Assembly: GCF_040436345.1 (NCBI RefSeq)
Contig: NC_133235.1
Coordinates: 22,282,660 to 22,346,659, forward strand
Length of the DNA: 64,000 nucleotides
Origin: Pagrus major
Lineage: Eukaryota > Chordata > Actinopteri > Spariformes > Sparidae
Direction of reading: 5' to 3'
Within the stretch, counting starts at the first letter, position 1, and each line of letters begins with the position of its first letter. The notes under the pieces are model-generated. The model made no database searches and was not told the origin of the DNA. It saw nothing but the letters and a program-made list of their open reading frames with translations. Below are positions 30,724 through 43,000 of the stretch, piece by piece. Position numbers and translations under genes: made by a program.

Positions 30724-30740
30724 TCTCAACTAAAGTTGTC

Positions 30741-33010
30741 ATGGTGTCTGTTCGCTGTTTCTACATTGCTGCGGGGACTGGCTTCACATGTCTGCCCAGC
30801 GTTGCATTTCAAGCAGCAGTTAGTAATTCCTTAAATTTGAATTTTACTGCATCGACCCTACCTCTGACGATTCAAACATCCTGAATGTATTTAGCTCAAA
30901 TAAGAAGCTTTTAACATTATGTAGCGTTTTGTAGCTCTCTACAACCAGAGAGGTAAAGCTAACTTTACCAAGGCAATTTTGTACCTTGGAGGATTTATGC
31001 TGGTGCATCAGTGACTACATGGGGGCATTCTTTACTTAGTTATATTGAATAGAGCCGACTTCTCCACGCAAGTCCTGTCAGTTGTGCTTCCACATATCCC
31101 TGCAGGGCCAAAATCCAAAGTGAAATCCCACATGGAGCCCTGTCGTCTTGTCTTCATCCCTTTTGGCAGAATCTCCACTTTCTTTGGCTATCTACGGTTT
31201 ATGCTATATGTCTCCCTTTCAGGCCTCTTTGCCCTAGATTCCCGTTTGACTGACTGTTATTCTCATAGGCTAGAGGTGCAACTGTGAGTGGTGCACAGCG
31301 ATGCTTCGCTCTCAATCATCAAATCAAAAATATCAGTGTCTGTGTTATTCCAGAGAATTCGTGGAGCAGGCACATTAAAGCTCGGGCAGGCAATTATCTT
31401 AGAAGCTATTTTTGGTAAATATGTTGAAATTCTCCTTACATCCTGATAGCGATCCAAAAAATTAAATGCTCTAACGACAAAATAAAGTGTTTGTGGCAGT
31501 CACAGGCCTCTTGTAAGCCCGTCCAATAGTTTCATTTGGGCTTAATTAAATGATTAGATGGCCAACCTGCCTGTCCATGCACTTATTGCGAATGAGTCTT
31601 CCACAAGGCTAGGCAGATGTATTGCTAAAGCTATTAGCAAGCTAGTCCCACAAGAATGGTAGAGAAAGTGCAGCCAAAATTTCCCAATACCGACATGCTA
31701 GCTTGATGGATTGCTAACAATAGAGTGCTAACAATAGCCATGTTTGATGTTTTTTCATTATCATGCTAACACTAAAAGTTTTCTTACATGTGAATGAGAT
31801 ATGAGGTATTTAGATACGCTCAACGATGACAACAGTGTGCTTATTGTCCTGTGGCTGTGGAGGGAGGCCTGAAGGCCGAGGTTGGCATTTTTTCGTTTGG
31901 ATAGTTTAAAAATTTAGCTTAATCTTGCTAGTTTCTTCATCATTACCTGACGAGAGCGAGAGTAAATGAAAAAATCGATACCGCTCTCGTGTGTATAAAA
32001 AAATATAGGCCTAAAGCTACAGCAAGCAACCAGTTAGCTAGCGCAAAAGCTAAAGTCATTTCCACACTTTGCTTTTTGCATAGATGAAGATATAATATGT
32101 TAAATGAGCTTTACAGGTGCTAAGCTAAGCTAACAAGTGGCTCATGTTTATTGCACAGACATGACAGGCATTGATTTCAGTCTACTAATTTCATCAACTC
32201 TGAAAAAAGGCAAATAATGAACTATTCCTATAATACTTTCAGTACATATTTTTAGAGCAGAAAATACTGTGTAGCTAATTTGTTTAGCTACATAAACCGC
32301 AACCACAAAATACAGCATTATTTCCCTAAAATAAAATATTGTTAAGGTTGGCGTAAAAGAGGGGGAATGAACATGTGAGTGTAGTTTAAAAATTCAGCGC
32401 TACTTTTTGTGCACCCTATGTGATTTTTGAGTTTGTTACCTGTGGGGCAGCCTGAGTTTAATGAGACCCCGTCCAGCCCCTATCTCTTCTCACTTCCTGG
32501 ATTCACACTAACTTGAAAAGGAATTAGAGATATCCTCCTCTCCGGACACAGCCTGTTGGAGAAAAGATGAATGGTATTAAGAAACTGACTTCCAGTCCTT
32601 TAGAGGACAGGGGTTTTTGAGGAGAATAAAGCAATTTGAGATCCTCCTCTCTTCTGTGGCGTGTCTGTGATCATGTCTCTCTCACTCGCTCGCTCTCGAG
32701 TTGATTATTTCCAGTCATCAAAAGGCAGAAAAGGGCCCGGAGAATGTGGCTGTGGCCATCTTTCCCTCGCTCCCCGGGCTCTGCTTACTCACCACTAGTG
32801 AAGGTCAGTGGATGAACTCATTCACCTCGTCTTCAAATCATCAGCCCTAACAGTGCTCAGTTCTAAAGCACTGTGCAAGCAGTGGCTACTGCTCCTAATG
32901 AATGTCCTAACTAAATACACTTATTCGATGATATACTTTGTACTCTGGACTGAGTCTTATCCTATTTGCAGTCCTCTCTCTTGTTCTGTGTTGATCTGTA
33001 GGTAATATTC
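30741..33010. other. Gene-free DNA
   Basis: Contains TAGC/GCTAA-rich segments (31620-31770, 32020-32140) like the interiors of old teleost transposons, but no clear element ends. No exon recognised. Confidence 0.4.
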
Positions 33011-33110
33011 TGTACTGTAGGTGCCTCCTACCTTTATTGAAAAAGCCTCATGGCCATTTTATGCCAGTAAGATAATTATAAATGTAACCCGTGGCGAAAA
33101 AGCAAAACAC
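33011..33110 (+). repeat. Duplicated non-coding element, copy 1
   Basis: Starts at CTGTAGGTGCC and includes TATTGAAAAAGCCT, GCCATTTTATGCC, AAGATAATTATAAATGTA and GGCGAAAA. Aligns at roughly 75% by eye with 36501-36606 in the same orientation. Both copies are followed by a CT-rich tract and, further on, by CTTTATTATAAT (33280; 36850). Not one of the transposon families seen elsewhere here. Confidence 0.6.
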
Positions 33111-33137
33111 AACTCCCACATCTCTCCCTTGCCATTT

Positions 33138-33205
33138 CTCTCTCTCTCTCTCTCTCTCCCTCTCTCTTTCTCACCCTCTCTCCCTCCCCTCCTCCCCCTC
33201 CCGAA
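33138..33205 (+). repeat. (CT)n-rich tract
   Basis: TCTCTCTC runs and CCCTCC blocks, following copy 1 of the duplicated element. Confidence 0.8.
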
Positions 33206-34339
33206 GCCTCGGGAGCTGATTTCGAATTTTCAAAGATATCTCATAGTGAGGCTGTGAGATTGAAGGCTCATAAATACCTTTATTATAATATAATGGCCAC
33301 ATATTTCTAGCAATTATTTCTAGTGGAAAAATTAGTTCATCTGTGTGATGAATGCCTGCTCAGTCTTTGGGGCTTTAAATGTTCTTAGATGGACAATCGC
33401 TGGTAGGATAATATCTCAAATGGACACTCGCTATGAGAATAATATGTCACAGTGGCTTTGCTTTAGTTAGATATTCAAGTCTTGGCGTAAAATGGAGCCA
33501 GTCTAAATACAAAAAATGGAGCTGAGCACCTCCACTGATGGGTTCCTGGGCTTGAACTTGTCTGAGAAGATCATTACTTTTGTGTCTTCAGTACCATATT
33601 AACACATAATCCTTAACGTCCCCCAAGTTTTCTGTTTTGTAGGAGCCCGAGGCAACTTGTAATAATCCAGTTTTAATGTATAACAGATTTTAACACAGTA
33701 AGCTTTGATAACCTCCATGGTGGTTATTGTCAGCTCAGCCACAGTTTTTTGGATAGTGAAGCAACAATGGAGGAAGACAGTCTGACAAAAGTCAACAATA
33801 GCCTGTTGTCATCAGAAAAAAAGGACATATAGGTTAATTTCTGAAAGCAGCTTATTAAAACCCATATTGACAATCTAACAACAGCAACCTAATTAGTACA
33901 GCAGCAAAGAAGGAAGTCAGGTGAAGTCTTGTAAAGACCTTATAATAACGTAGTTAAGTCACTTCATGTAAATAATTTAAGTACATAAGTAGTTATTTTA
34001 ACCCAAACATCAATGTTTTCTTAAACCTAACCTGTCATAAACTAGTTTTCTTGCCTAAGCTCAACAAAACTGTTACGATACGATGAAGACCCAGCAGCCT
34101 ACGCCTGACGCTGGTACAGTGCAACGGTCATGTAGTTTTGGGAATCACTGGCAATGAACCCATGCAGTCATTCAGGTATGAGGATGTGTTGTTTCTAACA
34201 TAGTTTCTGGCTCCTCAAAAACTGTTTTTAATAAGGTACATTTTGAAAGAGTAGGCTGACTACAGGGATTTAGTTTTCTCTTGGGGATTTGCGATTACTA
34301 ATAAAGGTTTGGGTGGGTCTAAACACATGATGGGTATAG
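33206..34339. other. Gene-free DNA
   Basis: Non-coding, no family recognised. Confidence 0.4.
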
Positions 34340-34818
34340 CTGCAGTAGTGGAGGCTGCACTTTCAGGACTGCATTTCTAGGACACTAGTGGCGCCTACCG
34401 AATTGGACAACCCCTTTGGAGATAGAGGTAAGGATAAGTGTGAGTACTGAAAGGGAATAAAGTTTTAGTTGATAGACAAACAATTGAAGACAGAAGGAGG
34501 ACCATTCAAGTGAGGTTTCACAATCTGAGGTTTGAATATTGAAGGGTCAGTAGAAGTAAAAACTTCTCTCTCAGACACACACACTGTCTCTCTCTGTCAG
34601 AGTCGTTGAGGCCTGATGGACTGGAGATTGGATTCAGCTGACTTATAACTTCTGTTCATATTGTTTTCTTTTGTATTGTTCCTTGGTATTACCTTCAAAT
34701 AATAATTCAAAGTTTTATTTAGGTGGAATCCACAATTAAAACTATAAATAATAAATCAGAAAGTAGTATTCGGGTCTGAAACTGCGGTCCTGAAAGTGCA
34801 GCCTCCGCTATTGCAGGA
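34340..34818. mobile_element. Inverted-repeat (foldback) element
   Basis: The left arm 34340-34379 (TGCAGTAGTGGAGGCTGCAC, TTTCAGGACTGCA) and the right arm 34774-34818 (TGCGGTCCTGAAAGTGCAGC, CTCCGCTATTGCA) are reverse complements with few mismatches. About 400 bp of non-coding sequence separates them. Confidence 0.6.
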
Positions 34819-34969
34819 ACATAGTATTGGATGCAGTGCAGAATAGTGTCGGTGGGAACACACAGACAGCAGGAGGGAGGAGAACACAGCCTGAAATAAG
34901 CAACCATTGGCAGGCTTTTAACCACAGTCTACATCCGCTGAGTCAGACTAACTAACCGCGAATGCCAGC

Positions 34970-35570
34970 ACGCTAATATGCTCACAATGACAATGCTAAA
35001 ATGCTAGTGTTTTGCAGAAAGCATTTACCATGTTTACTATTTTAGTTTAGCATGGAAGTATGCTAACATATGCTATGTGGGATTAAACACAAAGTACAGT
35101 TGAGGCTTATTAGCTTTGTGTTTGATCATAAACCAAAGAATTGGACAGAGTGAAATGTTGACTAAATTATGGCACAAATTAGGATCACTTGTTTTTCTGA
35201 TTCATCCTGGGAGAGACATGAATGTTTGTTGGAAATTTCTTGGAAATCCATTAAATAACTGTAAGACATTTCACTCAAAACCATAAATTTCACTCTCGAA
35301 TACCATGAATATCTGTACAAATGTTTGTGCCAATCCAGCTACTAGATGTTGAGATATTTCACAGAATAAGTGAAAATTTGGCAAAAGATGAAAAGTCAGA
35401 ATCATCCTCTGGGCACCATGGATATCTGAACAGCATTTAATGGTAATCTATCCAATAGTTGTCAAGATATGTTACTAAAAATGAAAAGTCTATTTCACTT
35501 TTGGCCCTCAGTGGAGCGCCAGCCAACCGATCAACTGACCCGCATTGCCATTATCATAGCCATTGCTAAA
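34970..35570 (+). repeat. Degenerate teleost interspersed repeat
   Basis: Landmarks in order: GCTAATATGCTCACAATGAC, AACACAAAGTACAGTTGAGG, TTTGATCATAAACCAAAGAA, GATTCATCCTGGGAGAGACA, ATGAATGTTTGT, ATCCTCTGGGCACCATGGAT, TCTATCCAATAGTTGTCAAG, GATCAACTGACCCGCATTGC. I recognise this as a common percomorph repeat (the copy with 'ccatgaatgtctgtaccaaa' words). No coding capacity. Confidence 0.65.
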
Positions 35571-36500
35571 AATTAGCTGTCCCCAAGCTGTGATTACTTG
35601 AGTGATGTCACTTAAGTAATTTTGTGTAAGGCTCTGTGGTACTTTCTGTGACTACTTAATTGATATAAAATTGGTGGAGTGCCCCCTTACTTAAAAAGGA
35701 CGTGATAGGCAATCAAACAGGTAATTACCCTAGTTTCTTAAATTAATACACTCTGTTAACTCACTTTTAAATGAAAATCCTTGATCTTTAATTATGAGTC
35801 ATTTAAAAGATATGGAAAGTGTATATTTCCACTGATTTTGTGCAGTACTCATGTATCATGCACCGTGCTACAGAGAGACAACACTTGGCTCGCCTCCTTT
35901 TTGTAAGAAACAGTCGTTTTTATGCACCAACATCCCTGGGACACTCTACTCACGCTGTAGTGACTGGGCTGCAATATGTGACAGTGCTCCAAGTGGAGGA
36001 TTTGAGGTAGTGCTCCACAACATGCTGCACTTTCCATTGTTTATTTATCAGTCAGGCCTTGAGTTATGGTGCGCTTGCAGTGAGGAATTTTAGACCGGAC
36101 TATGGTCGCTGCAGGCCCCTTGGCATACACTGTACACTGAGAGGGAATCATTTATATTCTACTCCAGAGGTAACAGAAGAACATGAGATTGGGAAACAGC
36201 TCAAACACCACTCTGCTTGTGAGGCTTTAGGCGCAGAAAAGTCAAGCTTGTTTTTTTTTTTTTTTTTTTTTTTTTTGGGGCTGCAGAGCATATTCAAGCA
36301 AGTTCTGTTTTTCTTTTCTATTTTTTTAAATAGTTTCTCCCAAAAAAAAAATCTCCTAATAAATATGCTGCGCTCAGTTACACCTTCACGCTCACACATT
36401 TTCACACTGACGGCACATGGCTCGGCGCAGGTGTGATGGAATGCCTGGCTTTGGTGAAATTTTCTGCAGCAATGAAATCTGACCAGTGAAGCTGCCTGTA
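35571..36500. other. Gene-free DNA
   Basis: Includes a poly-T tract at 36250-36276. No exon recognised. Confidence 0.4.
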
Positions 36501-36606
36501 AATACTATAGGTGCCACATTCTAACCTGTATTGAAAGAGCCTGGAGGCATTTTACACCACTGAGATAATTGCAAATGTAGCCTTCGGCGAAAACATCAGC
36601 AAACAC
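36501..36606 (+). repeat. Duplicated non-coding element, copy 2
   Basis: Starts AATACTATAGGTGCC and includes TATTGAAAGAGCCT, GGCATTTTACACC, GAGATAATTGCAAATGTA and GGCGAAAA. About 3.5 kb after copy 1, same orientation, followed by CCCTCC-rich sequence. Confidence 0.6.
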
Positions 36607-37698
36607 GCCCCCTCCCCTCCCCTCACTCTATTCCTTTTTTCTCTCACTCCCTCCCACTCCTGGTAGAGAATTAATAAGGGCTACCTATCCTTGATTAAAA
36701 GGTCTCAACTGTACTGTATTGCTCACCGGTAGCACCCCTCCCTACACTTGCCTTTCACATGGGTAGACCTGCATGTTAGGAGTGCTCTAATGATTCTGGA
36801 GCTTGCCATTCGAGGGCCACCCATCCATCATAGCGGTAAGGCCAGCGGCTTTATTATAATACAGAGGACAGACATGCTCTGAGGCTATGTGGGACACAAT
36901 AGAGGTCTTTCAACAGACCTATAAATACATGATCTGTCAGAGTTGCTGTCCTGAGGGCGCTCTCAGCTCGGCTCGAGCCCTCCGGTTGGCCATCACTTAT
37001 GCTAAGATATGCGCCAGCCCTCAGGCTAAGGCTAAGGCTCAGTTCATTTCAGCCCCTCATCAACCACCACATTCTACCTCCAGCCATGAGAATAAATAAG
37101 AACAAGATGAAAAAAAGAGTGATTCATTATGATGGAGAGCAAAACCTTAACAAAACAAACAAATGGAGGGAGTGAAAACAAACAGTGATAGCTTACTATT
37201 GACTCTTTGGCAGCAGCATCTGAGAGGCTGTTGCTGAAATAACACAGGGGGGATTCTGATCCAGCAACACACTTCAGTATGGGAAAAGGCTGACCATACG
37301 GGTTACATGCTGAGACTTCTGTTTTGTCACGTCCCTGCTATGGACAACTATATTCTCAACAAAATAAAAGATTTTTGGATGGGTGTCAATATCTCCGTCT
37401 CCCATCATCTTTTCCTCCAATATTCTGTAAGAAGACTTAAAGTGATATATGCAGCTCCTCCTCCCTCCTCCTCCTCCCCCTGCCCCTCTCCTCACCTTAT
37501 CTCAGGTGAGAATCTCCTTTCACTGTTGCCTCCGAGCCAAGATCAGCGATCTGGGACTTGGGTGTGTTCTTTTGGAGATTAGTGTGGATGGAGGCTGTTG
37601 CATGTTAGAATAATAAACAGGTGAACACTTTAACTCTGCATAATTCTCTATCTCTGTGCCACCTTAATGTATTAAAATCATATTCTTCCTCGGGGCAG

Positions 37699-38371
37699 GG
37701 AACCAGCAGCAGATTATGTCCAGGGCACGGTGAGTGGAAACCCAATGACAAGTCTCACCACTCGCACAACAATGATCACCTGGGCAGGGGGCTGCTGTTT
37801 ATCATGCTTTTCACCAAATCCTTGCATGATTCGAGATGTTTGTAAGTATTGCTAATGTGAGTGGTGTTGTGCTAATGCCATGTTTACACCAGGACACCCT
37901 TCGCTGTATCTGCAAACAGCACCTCACCTCCAAACACATGTTCACGTTCGCACAGCCCAAGTTCTTCCAGAGCGTGCCCGCTCCACCAGCCCCCACTTTG
38001 AGTACTCCAAGGGTTATTCCGGTCCCCTTGACAGCCAAGCCAGGTAGGGGGTAGTGTTCATAATGGCTGGTGTTCTCAAATTTTACTGCCCCCCCCCCCT
38101 CCTTTTCATACACATGCACACAACAACGCCCTCTGCACCAGTCTCATCCACCCCCCCAGCGCTCCCTCCCAACTCTACTCTTCTTCTTCTTCTTCTTCTT
38201 CTTCTTCTTCTCCTTCCCCCAGATCTCTCTTTGCCACAGCTGCTGCCTCCTGGCCTTGCCCAGAGCCTTCAGGAGGCTTCCCAGCTCCCTCTCCTTTCCC
38301 CCGCAGCCAAGAAGGAAAAGCAGGCAAAGGAGGAAAATAAAACTTCAGGCACACCACGCAAGGCCATCTGG
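37699..38371 (+). CDS. Unidentified coding-like exon chain (partial gene or pseudogene)
   Basis: Three consecutive segments behave as exons: 37699-37729 (31 nt, donor CACG|GTGAGT), 37893-38043 (acceptor TTTACACCAG, donor CCAG|GTAGGG) and 38223-38371 (acceptor CTTCCCCCAG, donor TGG|GTAATC). Their phases agree (0, then 1/2). The joined reading is EPAADYVQGT, then DTLRCICKQHLTSKHMFTFA, QPKFFQSVPAPPAPTLSTPR and VIPVPLTAKP, then DLSLPQLLPPGLAQSLQEAS, QLPLLSPAAKKEKQAKEENK and TSGTPRKAIW. Third codon positions in the middle segment are strongly C/G, as in coding sequence. There is a Cys/His-rich start, a proline-rich middle and a lysine-rich end, like a transcription regulator, but I do not recognise the family. 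No start exon was found. A later acceptor at 40478 (TTTTTCTCCTAG) would add NGQ and a stop. It is not TAF4B as I know it. It may be chance or a decayed gene. Confidence 0.35.
38177..38215 (+). repeat. (TTC)n tract
   Basis: About ten CTT units just before the third coding-like segment, serving as its pyrimidine tract. A (GAA)n-rich tract follows at 38427-38454, so the two are inverted around that segment. Confidence 0.85.
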
Positions 38372-38582
38372 GTAATCTTGCTCAAAAGGCTTGAGGTGAT
38401 AGCTGCAATTTACACAGGCAAAAAAAAAGAAGAAGAAGAAGAAAAAAAAGAACAGACCTCATTTCCATACCTAGCAGCCTCAAGGAGATGAAATTGAATA
38501 AACTAAGAATTAGAAAAGAATTACAGTAAAACCAATACGGAATATTCAACATTAGTTCATTTTGTCCTTGCAACACCCCCCT

Positions 38583-38583
<1 letters not shown>

Positions 38584-38669
<86 letters not shown>
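38584..38669 (+). repeat. Long (CA)n microsatellite, about 43 units
   Basis: Uninterrupted CA dinucleotides over 86 bp, the longest in the window. More CA-rich sequence follows at 38740-38810. Apparent open frames of alternating Val/Cys across it are artefacts. Confidence 0.95.
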
Positions 38670-38670
<1 letters not shown>

Positions 38671-39984
38671 CTTGTGATTTGCTAAGAAAGAGAACAGTTG
38701 GGCTGACATGAAGGTGCCATGGACAACTAACAGAGGCACACAAGCGCACACACATTCACACACACTAGCACAGCTCCACTCAAATACACGTGCGCACACA
38801 CACGCACACACAGCCGAGGGGGGAAGCAATATTTGCGATGAAAGCAAATCAAACTGAAATCCAACATGTTAAAGTCAAGTTGATTAGTGTGAAAATGTAA
38901 AAGCATCTTCAACTGGCATATCCCACAGTCATAAAGATATGTTAATTTGCAACTTAATGGCTGAAAGCATAATTTTGCTTATATAAACCTTGAAACACGC
39001 TGCATTTTTTTGAAATGTGCCTTAATTTAATGAAGTAAACACCACCGCAAAACAATAAATGCCCCAATTAAAGAACAGGCATGAAGAGAAGTGTCTATTT
39101 CCCATTTTGCCCCCGCGGACATATGTACCCAAGCGTGTCTGTGCATTTACCCACACGCACAAGCATATGCATCGTGTGCAGCTCACAAACATCATGCCTT
39201 CACGTTTCACATTAGCATATGTGCCGTGTTGTTTAAGATGTAGGTTATCTGGTGTGAGATCGAGGCTACATGTTTATGGCTACATCACTGAGCATGCATG
39301 CATGTATGTGTGTTTGTCAGTATGTGTTGGGGGTAGGGGTGTGTGTGTGATTGTATGTAAGTGCACGTCTGTGGTGGCATGGTGTTACTGTATAATTGGT
39401 ACATAATGTAGTCAGGGTTACCATTCATAATTGCATGCCTGTTATTTGAACATATTGTGCATTAAAGGCAGGATGTGCCAGCCTCCATTCTTCCTTCCTT
39501 CTTTGCCTGCCCCTGTGCCTGTATGTCATCTGGCCTGCTTCGCACCCCTGGGGGGCATATCCCATCAGGCTCGCTGTGCTCCAATGTGTCCCGACAGACC
39601 TGATGTGATCTGAGTGGCTGACGGGTTTGTCCCTGCTGCCCGCTGTCTTTTCTCCTCCCTGCTCGGCTCACACATGTGCCTAAGAAACACACAACCTGAT
39701 GCAGGCTGACTGGAGTTTGCACCTCCTGTGGAAAGCCTCCAATCGCTGCACGTGTAATTATCTGCTGCCTGTGCATCCACCGAAATGTGTTCGGCGTGAC
39801 ACCTCGCAATAATAATCTCGAGTTTAATCTTGAGTTACACTTTTGCCTCGGAAAATGCGAGTGTAGGACGTGGTTACGTGCTTCACTTCTACTTTTAGTA
39901 TCCATTTGAATGAGTGCATAAATGCGAACGTTCAATTATGAAACCCCGCTGGAGAGAAACAATGCCCTCTTGGTTCAGTAGCCA

Positions 39985-40020
<36 letters not shown>

Positions 40021-43000
40021 GCCTGAGGGGATGCAGAAAGAGTGGGGGTTGGATACCATGAGACTAGGGCATCAAACTGGAGCTTAGAGACAGAGATATA
40101 CCAACTGGAACCTTATACCTACAGGGTGTATGTGTGTGTGTGTCTGCTCGCATCCTTGTGTTAACACAAACACACATATGGAGGAAGCAAGTGTCATACA
40201 GAGTGCTGCATAGGGGGAATCCAGTTTGTGGAGGCTCTCTGTGTATGTGTGTTTGAATATAATCTAATTGCTTACGAGTGGAGGACAAAATTGTTATGCC
40301 TGCAGGTATAAGTATGGGTGGTGCTGATGAGAACTGGTCTGATATCTCAATCCACCAATCAGCTATGCAGGGCCACCCCACAGCCTGCCTCTTAAAACCA
40401 CGTCTTGCATGTATGTGAGTATAACATTTTGGTTTTTTTGCTTATAAAATTAATTTATTGTTGTTTTTTTCTCCTAGAATGGACAATGAGAATCAGGAGG
40501 GTTTAAAGTCTGTGTTCAAGAACACCAGAAACAACAGAGAGCCTTTTAGCCTTTAATTAAAAATAGATCGGGGGGATTTTTATTGATATTTCCCTGCACA
40601 CTTCAGGCACAGAACCATAACGCCCCAAGTCGGCAGTAAAGTTTTTTTTTTTTTTTTTTGATCAATGATTAACTACCTTAGTCTGGATCTTAGATCAGCT
40701 TTAGGTGCTTCTCACAAGCTAGTTTGTCTTGTGGCTAAAATGAACCACAACACGGAGGAAATGGCTGCAGAAATAGCTCAGGGAGGACGGTGACGAAGCA
40801 AGGTTATTATCCTGCTTGTCTCCATTGAAGCAGCACGACTCTTATAGTATTTGCTTGAACTGGAGGTAAAGGTCCAATAAGACAGGTGCCTTCTATCAAT
40901 AATTTGCTCTCAGTGACTACTAGAAATGATAGATGACTTGCTGAGTTTTTCCTGCTCAAACTTTTTCCACATGAATAATATTGCAGCTGTACGGCTTTAA
41001 GATGACACATAAGGTTGGCCCTTTCTGACATGATGTTTTGACACTGTCAACTCGGAAAAACTCTTCCCTCAAAAGCCCAAGGACACAGCCGCCATTTTGG
41101 GGGGGCAAATGTGACCCTTACGCGGTCTGTGATCATTCTAACCGGCCCCGCCGACAGGAGGGGAGGGGTCTCAGGAGGCCAGGCAGGTCAGGAGTCACTC
41201 GAGTCATGTGACGACCCCCGGGGTGTTGTCTGGGAGTGACAGGGAGGCCGAGAAGCGGAGCTGTGGTATAGCTGCACGCCCACGGGTAAAAAGGAGGTCA
41301 GTGGCCACAGGAAGCAGCGCAAAAGTGCCCAGAGCCACTGTCCTTAATGAGAGCACATCCCCTGGGGTGTATTTCCCAGCAGCCTAACTGCCACATGAAA
41401 AACTCCAATCTATATCGAGTGCTGCAGGCACAAGAGAGCAGCCATTTTCATGGTCCATTCCCGAAGCCAGGAGCCATCTTGTGAGGTAAACAAACCCAAG
41501 TACAAAGATGTGCACCTTGGTATGGAGCCAGTGCTGTTCCATCATTCACACTGTGCTCTATGAATACTTGTCTTAGCAGTCGTCTGGTTGGTGAGATCTC
41601 GACTGCTCAAGTCTCAGTAGGTGCCTCCTCCAATGCATTGTAAATTGATTTATTAATAAAGTTGGTGTGCTGCTGCTGCTGCTGCTGCTGAGGAACAGAG
41701 GCTAATAAAACAGGAGCCCTATAGGGCGAGTGGGAGAAATACATTTGAAAATAAACTTTGAGTAACTCATTAGATTAAGAAAATTATAAGAATAATAACC
41801 CTGAGCACTGCCTGGGGAGGGAAATCTCATTAACAGGTTTTTCGATTCCTCCTTTCAATACATTTGTTAAAAGTGCCAGGGAGTGTTCAATTATCACCCG
41901 CCCTCTCACCTCCAAGACATAGGGTGACAAGAAACCCCAGAGAAACCTGCAGGGCCAGGGAGGGGCCATGCACACAGGAGCACACACATATCCACACACA
42001 TGCACACGCAGTTTCACTTCATCCCCCCGTGAGTAATGGGCTTTCTGACCATTTGTTTAATACTGTCAACAAACAAGAAAAGAGCTGGAGGGCTACTCAG
42101 GGAATGCAATCCCACTCTTGAATGAGTATGAGCACATTGAATTGCGTGCACATGTGAGCTTTCAGGTCTATACATGTCCAAGTGTTCATGCACCACAAAA
42201 GAAGCTTGAGTCTTTTAACAAAAAATAATTTGTACATTGTAAAGAAAACGCTTTCATCCAGACAGTTTCATAAGACAGACCAAGAGCCCCACCAAAGTTT
42301 TTGTCTTTCATCTGTTTCCAATCTTCCTGATTGGCCTCTGGGCTACGTCCTTGAGGCGGGAGGTTTGGAAGGCTATGTTTGCTCTGGAACCATTTACTGT
42401 GCCCTCCTCCCTCTCAAGACATGGCGGAGCGCCGGAGGGCGTCGCAGCTCGGCCCACCTGGAGTGCTGTGTCTCCACCCCACCCCCCTCTGGTGGTAGTC
42501 ACCAACACTGTGCAGCATTGGTTTGTGCCTCGCAGGCCTCCAACTACAGCTTGGAAAAGACATCACAATCTGGAGATCAAGATTGAATGATGCCAGCTTC
42601 CAAACACCACTTTGTACGGTACAAAGCTGAGAGGATAGATTCGAAGCATATGCGACCAATTGAAAGCTTGACCACAGCTATGTTATGGCGTCGATTACAA
42701 TTTACAAGCCAGATTTTTAAAAGCTGAGATGCGATGCTGAAAAGTAAGTTGAACTGCATGCTCCAAGTGCACTTCTCCCACGTTTATTTCTGGTACCAAC
42801 TGGCTAACAGTTAGCGTCACAGCAGCAACACCTGGAGCTAACACCACTTGCCAGCTAATATGCCTTAAAATAACCTTCAAGATCCATGCAAAGGAGGTGT
42901 AAAATGGACTTGTAATCGTAATAACTAAGACAGCTTAGTGGATTCCTAATTAAGTTGAGCCATATGTGGTTAGGCTGTCAATAAGTGCCAAATTATGCAC

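Larger units (their letters stand above)
29666..30740 (+). other. kctd1: kctd1 3' untranslated region (inferred)
   Basis: AT-rich non-coding sequence between the stop codon and the second polyadenylation signal. Confidence 0.5.

Noticed and set aside
38584-38669. CRISPR-like regular repetition
   Set aside because: Simple dinucleotide microsatellite in a vertebrate genome. No direct repeats with unique spacers anywhere in the window.
38382-38847. Open frames of alternating Val/Cys
   Set aside because: Direct translation of the CA microsatellite.
39462-39935. 157-codon minus-strand open frame
   Set aside because: No family resemblance. Adjacent to low-complexity DNA.
40478-40560. Possible last exon after TTTTTCTCCTAG, with an MDNENQEGLKS-type frame
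   Set aside because: That frame does not match the phase of the preceding candidate exon, and the matching frame stops after three codons. Left as a note only.
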